Origin: Algoriphagus yeomjeoni
GTDB taxonomy: Bacteria; Bacteroidota; Bacteroidia; Cytophagales; Cyclobacteriaceae
NCBI RefSeq assembly: GCF_003259505.1
Contig: NZ_QLLK01000004.1
Location: 1-64,000 of the forward strand
Length of the DNA stretch: 64,000 nucleotides
Direction of reading: 5' to 3'
A program made the position numbers and the translations under genes. The notes below the pieces were generated by a model. It saw nothing but the letters and a program-made list of their open reading frames with translations, was not told where the DNA came from and made no database searches. Of the stretch, positions 19,459-26,574 are shown piece by piece; within the stretch, counting starts at the first letter, position 1; each line of letters starts with the position of its first letter.

Positions 19459-20589
19459 TTAAGCTAAAATTTCTTTCAATGCGGTTAAAAACGAATTTAA
19501 TTGATTCCACTCGATATTTAAAGGTGGCAGGAGTCTTATCGTATTCTTTCCTGCTGCGCTTCCTGTGAATAGGTGGTATTTGCTCACCAATTCTGAGCGA
19601 ACTGGCCCAGCTTCCCGATCAAGATCAATTCCTATCATTAAGCCTGTTCCGCGAACAGCCATGATTCCAGGTATAATTTTCAGTTCCTGAAGTAATCTTT
19701 CTCCCAAAGTGGAAGCGTTTTCCATAAGATTTTCCTTTTCAATCACTTCTACGACTGCCAATCCAGCAGCGCAAGCCAAATGGTTGCCCCCGAAAGTAGT
19801 TCCGAGCAAACCATAAGTGGCTTTGAATTCAGGAGAAATCAAGATTCCGCCAATTGGAAAGCCATTTCCCATGCCTTTTGCCATGCTGATGATATCTGGT
19901 TGAAGTCCATCTGCATGTTGGTGGGCAAAGAATTTTCCTGTTCTGCCAAAACCTGATTGTACTTCGTCCAAGATCAATTTGGCTCCGTATTGCTTAGCCA
20001 AAGAAGCTAGACCAAAAAGAAACTCAGCACTTGGAACCTGGATTCCATTGACTCCCTGAATGCCTTCGATGATAATTCCTGCGATTTCATTTGACTTCAA
20101 AGCCTCCTCTACAGCACCCAAATCTTCCCAAGGAAGAATATGGAAATCCTCTCGCGCATTACATGGAGCGACGATTTTCGGATTGTCGGTTAGTGCAACA
20201 GCACCTGAAGTTCTTCCATGAAAACTGCCTGAAAACGCAATAAACCCTGATTTTCCTGTAGCGAAAGAAGCCAACTTGATTGCATTCTCATTGGCTTCAG
20301 CGCCTGAGTTACAGAGGAAAAGTTCATAATCAGGATAGCCTGAGAGCTCGCCTAGTTTCTCTGCATAATCCTTTTGGATAGGAATCTGAACAGAATTGGA
20401 ATAAAAAGCGATCTGATCCAATTGATCTTTGATCCGATTCACATAGTGAGGATGCGTGTGACCGATAGAAATGACGGCATGGCCGCCGTATAAGTCTATA
20501 TATTCTAGCCCTTGATCGTCCCAAAGCTTAGCTCCATCAGCCTTAGCGATGGTCACTGGGATCAGCGGATATACGTTGAATAATTTCAT
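19459..20589 (-). CDS. argD: Acetylornithine/succinylornithine aminotransferase
   Basis: ArgD transfers an amino group to the N-acyl-glutamate semialdehyde to form N-acyl-ornithine. It is a class III PLP aminotransferase of 376 residues with the PLP lysine in SMAKGMGNGFPIGG and ILDEVQSGFGRTGKFFAHQ upstream of it. CNSGAEANENAIKLA is the phosphate-binding region. It lies inside the arginine operon, separated from argC by 185 bases that contain only repeat-like AT-rich sequence. Substrate acyl group is inferred from context. Confidence 0.93.
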   Translation of the reverse strand: MKLFNVYPLIPVTIAKADGAKLWDDQGLEYIDLYGGHAVISIGHTHPHYVNRIKDQLDQIAFYSNSVQIPIQKDYAEKLGELSGYPDYELFLCNSGAEANENAIKLASFATGKSGFIAFSGSFHGRTSGAVALTDNPKIVAPCNAREDFHILPWEDLGAVEEALKSNEIAGIIIEGIQGVNGIQVPSAEFLFGLASLAKQYGAKLILDEVQSGFGRTGKFFAHQHADGLQPDIISMAKGMGNGFPIGGILISPEFKATYGLLGTTFGGNHLACAAGLAVVEVIEKENLMENASTLGERLLQELKIIPGIMAVRGTGLMIGIDLDREAGPVRSELVSKYHLFTGSAAGKNTIRLLPPLNIEWNQLNSFLTALKEILA

Positions 20590-20774
20590 AAGGATTTACG
20601 AATTACGATTTTTGATTTACGAGATAAAAGGTACCTCATACCTCAATTTCTAGGTTGGGGGAATTGCTAATGTCGAATGATGAACGTCGAATTTTGAATT
20701 TCGAAGTGCTATCCAATCGATCTTGAATCTTGATTCTAGTTTCTTTTGTCTAGAAATGTCTAGCGTCTAATATC
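20590..20774. repeat. Degenerate repeat-like spacer inside the arginine operon
   Basis: The spacer between argC and argD is made of reiterated AT-rich words such as GTCGAATGATGAACGTCGAA, GAATTTTGAATTTCGAA and TCTAGAAATGTCTAGCG. TCTTGAATCTTGATTCT at 20721-20737 recurs with one change at 59757-59773. It looks like a member of a dispersed degenerate intergenic family rather than a gene. Confidence 0.45.
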
Positions 20775-21743
20775 TTAGAAAGCTATACTTTTCAGATTCA
20801 AGCCCATCCTCTCCTCAAGTCCGAAAGCTAAATTGTAATTCTGAACAGCCTGTCCTGAAGCCCCTTTCAATAGATTGTCAATAGCGGAATAAATCACCAA
20901 CTGTCCGGCTTCTTTTTGCACATGAACAATCGCTTTATTCGTATTCACTGCTTGTTTCATGTCAATATCAGCATCTGAAACGTGTGTAAAAGCAGCGTTC
21001 TTATAGAATTCCTTGTATGCGGCAACTGCTTCTGCCTGAGTTCCTTCGAAAGGGAAATAAGCTGTAATCCAAATACCTCTAGGGAAATTGCCACGATAGG
21101 GAACAAAGAGAATCTCAGAAGAGAAACTAGAGTTCAATTGCTTAAAAGTCTGGTTAATCTCCTTGAGGTGCTGATGTGTAAATAGCTTATAAACAGACAT
21201 ATTGGATGATCTGTAACTGAAGTGAGAGGTCTCAGCCAATTTCTTGCCTGCACCTGTACTTCCCGTTACTCCTGAGATTTGAATCGTGTCTTTTACCCAG
21301 CCTTTTGCGATAGCTGGAAGCAATGCCAATTGGATCCCTGTGGCAAAGCAACCTGGATTGGCAATCTTTTTAGCAGACTTGATTTTAGTAGCATTCACTT
21401 CTGGTAACCCATATGTGAAGCCGTTGGATTCATCGCGGAAATCAGTTGACAAATCGATCAAAACTGTTTCTGGAGAGAAACTATGTTGCTCTAAAAATCC
21501 CTTAGTCTCACCATGAGGCAAGCCTAAGAATACTGCTTCAATTCCATCAGTCTGCACTTTATCTGTGAAGATCAAGTCGCAATCCCCAATCAGATCGGGA
21601 TGAACCTCAGCTACTTTTTTCCCTTTCTGGCTATTGCTATGTACGTAGATCAATTCGCAAGCAGGATGATGAACGAGAAGACGAAGTAATTCACCTCCGG
21701 TATATCCCGCTGCGCCTATGATCGCTGTTTTGATTTTAGTCAT
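20775..21743 (-). CDS. argC: N-acyl-gamma-glutamyl-phosphate reductase
   Basis: ArgC reduces N-acyl-glutamyl phosphate to the semialdehyde with NADPH. From the start I prefer, the protein begins MTKIKTAIIGAAGYTGGELL, the nucleotide-binding Gly motif. The catalytic Cys lies in NPGCFATGIQLAL. The frame is open 22 codons further upstream to 21809, which would lie entirely within argG. The start at 21743 overlaps the argG stop by 8 bases instead, a usual coupling. The resulting 322 residues match the family length. Confidence 0.93.
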   Translation of the reverse strand: MTKIKTAIIGAAGYTGGELLRLLVHHPACELIYVHSNSQKGKKVAEVHPDLIGDCDLIFTDKVQTDGIEAVFLGLPHGETKGFLEQHSFSPETVLIDLSTDFRDESNGFTYGLPEVNATKIKSAKKIANPGCFATGIQLALLPAIAKGWVKDTIQISGVTGSTGAGKKLAETSHFSYRSSNMSVYKLFTHQHLKEINQTFKQLNSSFSSEILFVPYRGNFPRGIWITAYFPFEGTQAEAVAAYKEFYKNAAFTHVSDADIDMKQAVNTNKAIVHVQKEAGQLVIYSAIDNLLKGASGQAVQNYNLAFGLEERMGLNLKSIAF

Positions 21744-22929
21744 TGTCTGAGTTGACCTTATGGAAAATCGAAGTTTGATTACCCAAAATTCGGGTAAAGC
21801 CTTTGACATCTTCCGCTGTATAACCTTTATTCATTTCTCCGTAGCTACCAAACTTGTTTGACATTAAGTCATGCTCAGAAGTGATTCCAAGAAGTGTAAA
21901 TCGATAGGGTTGAAGCAATACTTTCACATCGCCACTTACATAAGTCTGCGTGCTTGCCATGAATTCCTCCAAGTTTCTCATCACTGGATCTAGGTAATGT
22001 CCTTCATGCAGGTGATTGCCATAGAATTCAGCCAATTGGTTTTTCCAGAATAACTGCCACTTCGTAAGCGTATGTTTTTCCAATAACTGATGCCCTTTGA
22101 TGATAATGATCGGAGCAGCAGCTTCGAACCCAACCCGACCTTTGATGCCAATAATTGTATCTCCTACGTGAATATCTCTACCAATTCCGTATGGTCCAGC
22201 CAATGCCTGAAGAGCTTGAATAGCTTCTACAGAATCCTCATATTTTTTCCCATCTACTCCTTTTAATTCGCCTTGTCTAAAAGACAAAATAACTTCCAAA
22301 GGCTCGATAGCAGTAGCCTTTGTTGGCCAGGCACTATCTGGAAGGTATTCAGAGGAAGTCAAGGTCTCTTTTCCTCCTACGGAAGTCCCCCAAATTCCTT
22401 TATTGATAGAATAGGCAGCTTTCTCGAAGTTCATCGATACACCATGCTTTTTCAAATAGTCAATTTCCTCCGCACGACTTAATTTGAGATCACGGATAGG
22501 AGTGATTATCTCAATGTCAGGAACAATCGTCTGGAAGATCATGTCAAATCGAACCTGATCATTTCCAGCACCGGTGGATCCGTGTGCTACAGCTTTTGCT
22601 CCAATTGATTTGGCATATTCTGCCAAAGATTTTGCCTGTAGAATACGTTCAGCAGATACAGAAAGGGGATAGGTTTGGTTTTTTAGCACATTGCCAAAAA
22701 CCAGATATTTAATCACCTCATTATAATAGGTATCCATCACATGAAGTATTTTGAAAGAAGCAACGCCTAATCCTTTTGCTCTTTCTTCTACATCTTTCAA
22801 CTCTTCTTCGGAAAACCCACCTGTATTTACTAAAACTGCATGTACCTCATAGCCCAGTTCTTTGGAAAGGTGCAAAGCACAAAATGTGGTATCTAAGCCT
22901 CCACTGTAGGCTAATACTATTTTCTTCAT
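21736..22929 (-). CDS. argG: Argininosuccinate synthase
   Basis: ArgG joins citrulline and aspartate with ATP to give argininosuccinate. The N-terminal ATP-binding motif LAYSGGLDTTFCA (PP-loop, SGGxD) is clear, followed by HGSTGAGNDQVRFD. At 397 residues it is a typical length. It overlaps argC by 8 bases and is second in the operon, 37 bases after the GNAT gene. In the acylated route citrulline appears only after the deacylase step, so ArgG and ArgH act after ArgE. Confidence 0.94.
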   Translation of the reverse strand: MKKIVLAYSGGLDTTFCALHLSKELGYEVHAVLVNTGGFSEEELKDVEERAKGLGVASFKILHVMDTYYNEVIKYLVFGNVLKNQTYPLSVSAERILQAKSLAEYAKSIGAKAVAHGSTGAGNDQVRFDMIFQTIVPDIEIITPIRDLKLSRAEEIDYLKKHGVSMNFEKAAYSINKGIWGTSVGGKETLTSSEYLPDSAWPTKATAIEPLEVILSFRQGELKGVDGKKYEDSVEAIQALQALAGPYGIGRDIHVGDTIIGIKGRVGFEAAAPIIIIKGHQLLEKHTLTKWQLFWKNQLAEFYGNHLHEGHYLDPVMRNLEEFMASTQTYVSGDVKVLLQPYRFTLLGITSEHDLMSNKFGSYGEMNKGYTAEDVKGFTRILGNQTSIFHKVNSDND

Positions 22930-22966
22930 TTTAATATGATTTTTGCTTCCAAAAGGAAGAATTGAT

Positions 22967-23662
22967 TTATAAAAAGATGCTTGAAATGCTGTCCTTAGAC
23001 TTGTTCAATTTAAGCAACACGTATTTCTTTAATCTTACCCAGCGATCAAATAATTTAAGATCTTTTTTGAAATCCTCGCGAAGAGCTAGTTCCTGAGTAT
23101 GGTTTCTTTTAGAGTTGGGATCGTAAAGCATCGCTGTGCAAAGACAGTTTTGCCTGTTTTTGCTCATTAAGATCTCATAATTAATACAGCTTTGGCAGCC
23201 CTTCCAGAACTCATTGTCATCTGTAAGATCTGAGTAGGATACAGGAATATAGCCCAACTCAGAGTTGATTTTCATCACAGCGGCTCCGGTAGTCAATCCA
23301 AAAATCTTGGAATCAGGGTATTTTTTACGGCTTAGTTTGAATACTTCGTTCTTGATCTTGCGTGCAAGTCCGTATTTTCTGTATTCAGGAGAAACGATCA
23401 AGCCGGAGTTTGCCACATATTTACCATGTCCCCAAGCTTCTATATAGCAGAAGCCTGCCCATTTGCCGTCTGAGGTCAATGCAATTACAGCTTTTCCTTC
23501 ATCCATTTTGGTTTCCACATAAGCAGGACTACGCTTGGCTATACCAGTGCCGCGAGCTTTTGCGGAGTTTTCCATCTCGTCAGTGATCTGAGTGGAGTAA
23601 ACCTTGTGGTTAGGATTTGCTACAATAATTTGAAATGAAATGTTATCCATTAGGGATGGCAT
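22967..23662 (-). CDS. GNAT acyltransferase, probable N-acylglutamate synthase
   Basis: The 231-residue protein has a GNAT fold with GLIVSPEYRKYGLARKI as the acyl-CoA-binding motif at about 90-106. The stretch SAKARGTGIAKRSPAYV is distinctive for a Bacteroidota subfamily that opens arginine operons. Genetic work in Bacteroides and Echinicola has linked this subfamily to the first step, acylation of glutamate, filling the role of ArgA. No argA or argJ is present here, which agrees. The second Met (MDNISF, start at 23650) may be the true start. A short GC-rich hairpin lies at 23670-23684, just before the start. Confidence 0.78.
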   Translation of the reverse strand: MPSLMDNISFQIIVANPNHKVYSTQITDEMENSAKARGTGIAKRSPAYVETKMDEGKAVIALTSDGKWAGFCYIEAWGHGKYVANSGLIVSPEYRKYGLARKIKNEVFKLSRKKYPDSKIFGLTTGAAVMKINSELGYIPVSYSDLTDDNEFWKGCQSCINYEILMSKNRQNCLCTAMLYDPNSKRNHTQELALREDFKKDLKLFDRWVRLKKYVLLKLNKSKDSISSIFL

Positions 23663-24066
23663 GTGTTAATTCCGAGAGTCGGAAAATTGGTAAATAAATC
23701 AAAGGGTAAAAGGGCGGGTACGTACTCCACGTAGGAATACAAAAATTTATCAAAGGGTTAAACCCTATAGAAAAATCTACACGTCCTTATAGGAGTGAAA
23801 AAAGCAATAGCATCAGCTTTCAGCGCTACAGAAGGAGCTTGAAAGAAAGTTGGCGCTATGTGATTTACTTGTGTCATGCGTAATAGGGAGGCAAAATTCA
23901 TTCCTTACCAAGGAAAATGCAAGAGATTTTAGGAATTATTTAGTGTAAAAGCCCAATTATTACAGAATTCAGAAAATAATAAGGTCTATTTTGGCTAAAT
24001 AAGCAATCTCAGAATAATATTTGGCTTATAATTATCAAAAAGGCAATTGTACTATGCTAAATGCAG
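23663..24066 (-). promoter_or_regulatory. Leader region of the arginine operon
   Basis: About 400 bases upstream of the first arginine gene hold several ordered signals. TTCCGA-CTC-TCGGAA forms a hairpin at 23670-23684, 7 bases before the start. ATCAAAGGGT occurs twice, at 23698-23707 and 23749-23758, 51 bases apart. A palindrome AGGGTT-A-AACCCT lies at 23754-23766. A 39-codon frame at 23758-23877 ends in the palindrome. No clear -7/-33 promoter was found. Arginine control here is inference. Confidence 0.4.
23758..23877 (-). CDS. Candidate leader peptide before the arginine operon
   Basis: An ATG-initiated frame of 39 codons sits 95 bases upstream of the first arginine gene, in the same direction. 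Its last nine residues are RTCRFFYRV, so three arginines fall near the stop, and the stop codon lies within a 13-base palindrome. This arrangement would suit arginine-sensitive attenuation, but no terminator hairpin with a T tract follows, and a frame of this size can arise by chance. It is offered as a candidate only. Confidence 0.25.
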   Translation of the reverse strand: MTQVNHIAPTFFQAPSVALKADAIAFFTPIRTCRFFYRV

Positions 24067-25323
24067 TCATGCATTACCGGACATTTCCTTTACAGCTTGA
24101 ACAAATTTGTCCATTTCACCTTCAGTGGTATAGACATTTGGGGAAATTCTGCAGCCTTTTACACCTGCTCCATCGATAGAAACAGTATAAATCTGATACT
24201 TATCCATTAATGTCTTCGCCATCTCACCAGGGCTCATAGCATCCAAACCCACATTGGCAATTGCGCAAGAGCGATGAGGTTCTTTCGGAGTATTCACGTT
24301 AATTCCTGGAAGTCCACGTACCTGATCTGACCAATAGCGCTGTATATATCTCAGGCGTTCTTCTTTTCTTTTGCTACCCATTTTATTTAAGAAATTGACT
24401 GCATCGATCATTGACAGATCAGTGGAAACAGCGTGAGTACCTGTATGATTGAGATTTAAGAGTGTTTTTTGATCCAGTTCATAAGGTGCAAGTAAAGGTC
24501 TTATTTGAGTACTCTTCCCTTTTTTTACATAAAGCATTCCACAACCAAGCGGAACGCTAAGCCACTTGTGAAGGCTAGAACCATAATAATCACAGTCCAA
24601 CTCAGCCATATTGAAATCAAAATGCCCAACGGCATGGGCACCATCAAGCATGATTTCTACTCCATGTCCATGAGCCATATCAGCTATTTTGCGGACCGGC
24701 AAAATATGTCCAGTGATATTTACTATATGGGGAACCATCATTAGTTTGGTTTTCGGGGTGATGGCATTTTCGTAGGCAGCTACAATTTCTTCGTCGTTTT
24801 CTGGATGCACGGGGATGTCTATTCTGTTGACTTTAATCCCGTATCGTCTTTCTGCAAGTTCAAACATGTTGAGTAAGCTTCCATAATCCTGATTTGAGAC
24901 GATTGCTTCATCACCGGCTTTCCAAGGATAGCCTGAGATGATCAAATCAATAGACTCAGTTGTATTCCTAGTCAGTACGACTTCCTCGGGAGAAGCTCCA
25001 ACAAGCTCCGCAACCATGGCAGCACTTTTAGCCTTATTGTCCCATTGTACTGTTCGCATATAATTTGACGCCTGATAATTGACTTTTCTAAGATGCTTTA
25101 TATAGTTTTCTAAAGTCTCTTCCGGTAAAAAACAGTAATAGCCATTCTCTAGATTGATGTAATCTGGTTTAAGCTTGTAAGCTGCCCGAATTTGAAGCCA
25201 GAAGTCAGCTGCATTAGGATCGAGATCTGCAATTGATTTTGCATGAGATTTTCCAGAGGAAAAAATTGACCCTGAACCAACTCCTAGGAAGGCTAAGGAT
25301 TTTAAGAATTTTCGCTTATTCAT
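24067..25323 (-). CDS. Exported class V aminotransferase-fold protein (isopenicillin-N-epimerase-like)
   Basis: The 418-residue protein has an N-terminal KRKFLKSLAFLGVGSGS segment resembling a Tat-type signal with a Lys-Arg pair instead of Arg-Arg. The rest is a class V PLP fold: TRNTTESIDLIISGYPW near 115-135, LDGAHAVGHFDFN with the PLP-contacting Asp, and SSLHKWLSVPLG with the PLP lysine. The closest family is CefD/isopenicillin N epimerase-like, whose members vary widely in substrate. The substrate is unknown. A tiny zinc-ribbon gene lies 13 bases upstream and is probably co-transcribed. Confidence 0.8.
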   Translation of the reverse strand: MNKRKFLKSLAFLGVGSGSIFSSGKSHAKSIADLDPNAADFWLQIRAAYKLKPDYINLENGYYCFLPEETLENYIKHLRKVNYQASNYMRTVQWDNKAKSAAMVAELVGASPEEVVLTRNTTESIDLIISGYPWKAGDEAIVSNQDYGSLLNMFELAERRYGIKVNRIDIPVHPENDEEIVAAYENAITPKTKLMMVPHIVNITGHILPVRKIADMAHGHGVEIMLDGAHAVGHFDFNMAELDCDYYGSSLHKWLSVPLGCGMLYVKKGKSTQIRPLLAPYELDQKTLLNLNHTGTHAVSTDLSMIDAVNFLNKMGSKRKEERLRYIQRYWSDQVRGLPGINVNTPKEPHRSCAIANVGLDAMSPGEMAKTLMDKYQIYTVSIDGAGVKGCRISPNVYTTEGEMDKFVQAVKEMSGNA

Positions 25324-25336
25324 AGGAGATCGATGT

Positions 25337-25492
25337 TTAAAATATGTAGCTGAAGATCCATATGATCAACAAAATAATCGCTACCCAAGTGATCCAAGGC
25401 GATCGTTGTGGAAATTCGAATTTGCAGATAGGGCAAATTTTGGCTTTGGAATCTATTTCCATGGCACAGGACGGGCATTCTTTAGTTTTCAA
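25337..25492 (-). CDS. Small zinc-ribbon membrane protein (51 residues, TTG start)
   Basis: This short frame has not been counted among longer open frames but looks genuine. The peptide begins MKTKECPSCAMEID from a TTG codon at 25490-25492, giving two Cys-x-x-Cys knuckles, CPSC and CPIC, ten residues apart, which together form a zinc ribbon. A hydrophobic helix of about 18 residues (WVAIILLIIWIFSYIF) ends the protein. An in-frame TGA lies 11 codons before the TTG, and no ATG gives both knuckles. It precedes the aminotransferase gene by 13 bases. The function is unknown; it may be a membrane-anchored partner. Confidence 0.65.
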   Translation of the reverse strand: MKTKECPSCAMEIDSKAKICPICKFEFPQRSPWITWVAIILLIIWIFSYIF

Positions 25493-25642
25493 GATAGTCT
25501 GAACTCTTTTTGCTGGATTTCTATTTCATCCTAAGTAAAGAAAATTGATATGAAATCGAGCATGACTGCATATTAATACACTGAGATAATTATAGGATAT
25601 ATGCGAGATTCCATATAGCCGCTGAAAAACAATTTTAAATTT

Positions 25643-26350
25643 ATGAAAATAGAAATATGGTCAGATGTAGCATGTCCTTTTTGCTATATCGGAAAAAGAA
25701 AAATAGAGAAGGCGATTGAAAAATTTCCTCGGAAAGATAAAATCGAAATAGAATGGAAAAGCTTTCTTCTCAATCCAGATCAAGTAACTCAACCAAATAA
25801 GAGCTCGCTTGAATATCTATCAGAAGCGAAAGGCTGGTCACTTGAGCAAACAAGAGAGATTACAGCAAATGTATCGAATATGGCTGCTCAGGAGGGTTTG
25901 GAGTATCACTTGGATAAGACAGTAGTCGCAAATACTAAGAAAGCTCACCGAGTGTTGCATCTAGCTAAAACTGCTGGAAAAGGTGATGAGATGAAAGAAA
26001 ATCTGCTAAAAGCCTATTTCACTGATTCACTAAATATCGATGATGATTCAGTTTTGCTTGATTTAGGACAAGAAATTGGACTCGAACCTGCCGCGATTCA
26101 GGATGTGTTGTCTTCTGAAAAATTCGAGAGCGAAGTTGATCAGGATATTTACGAATCCCGTCAACTCGGAGTAAAGGGAGTTCCGTTCTTTGTTTTGGAC
26201 AGGAAGTTTGGGATCTCAGGTGCGCAGCCTGATGAAGTATTTGACCAGACACTTGAAAAAGCCTGGAATGAGTTTGCCAAGAATAACTCTGTACTAACTA
26301 TGGCTGAAGGAAATGGAGAAGCCTGTGATGTGGATGGGAAAAACTGCTAG
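25643..26350 (+). CDS. DsbA-family oxidoreductase, FrnE-like
   Basis: This 235-residue thioredoxin-fold protein has the active-site motif CPFC at residues 11-14 after the strand MKIEIWSDVA. An alpha-helical insertion follows, then GVKGVPFFVLDRKFG, which contains the cis-proline of the fold (Val-Pro). It matches the FrnE/2-hydroxychromene-2-carboxylate isomerase-like branch of DsbA proteins. No signal peptide is present, so it acts in the cytoplasm, probably in thiol redox control. Two further Cys lie near the C-terminus (ACDVDGKNC), a feature of FrnE-type proteins. It ends in a strong terminator. Confidence 0.88.
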   Translation: MKIEIWSDVACPFCYIGKRKIEKAIEKFPRKDKIEIEWKSFLLNPDQVTQPNKSSLEYLSEAKGWSLEQTREITANVSNMAAQEGLEYHLDKTVVANTKKAHRVLHLAKTAGKGDEMKENLLKAYFTDSLNIDDDSVLLDLGQEIGLEPAAIQDVLSSEKFESEVDQDIYESRQLGVKGVPFFVLDRKFGISGAQPDEVFDQTLEKAWNEFAKNNSVLTMAEGNGEACDVDGKNC

Positions 26351-26378
26351 TAATTTACTTTAAGAATTTATTGCATTT

Positions 26379-26417
26379 CGGCTACCAAATGAGAGAATTT
26401 GGTAGCCGATTTTATTT
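26379..26417 (+). terminator. Intrinsic terminator of the FrnE-like gene
   Basis: The 12-base arms CGGCTACCAAAT and ATTTGGTAGCCG enclose a 6-base loop and are followed by ATTTTATTT. It starts 28 bases after the stop codon. Confidence 0.85.
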
Positions 26418-26426
26418 CTGTTGTTT

Positions 26427-26524
26427 TTATTTAGATTTTTTATAAATAGTAAGTAGCTGATATTTAGTCTTATGTGATTGTAGGTGCTTCCTAAGACCAT
26501 GTTTTTATAATTCTTATTTAGATT
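26427..26524 (+). repeat. Direct repeats TTATTTAGATT upstream of the TonB receptor
   Basis: TTATTTAGATT occurs at 26427-26437 and 26514-26524, and its core TTTAGATT again at 26539-26546 within the presumed promoter. The spacing suggests possible regulator sites for an uptake locus, but no known Fur consensus is matched. Confidence 0.35.
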
Positions 26525-26540
26525 AATTACAATTAAGCTT

Positions 26541-26548
26541 TAGATTTG
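26541..26548 (+). promoter_or_regulatory. Candidate -7 box for the TonB receptor/DUF4374 operon
   Basis: TAGATTTG is a full match to TAnnTTTG and lies 27 bases before the start at 26575. No TTG -33 element is seen at 17 to 23 bases upstream, as might be expected for an activator-dependent promoter. Confidence 0.4.
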
Positions 26549-26574
26549 CTGTCATATACAACTAAAGGCGGTTT

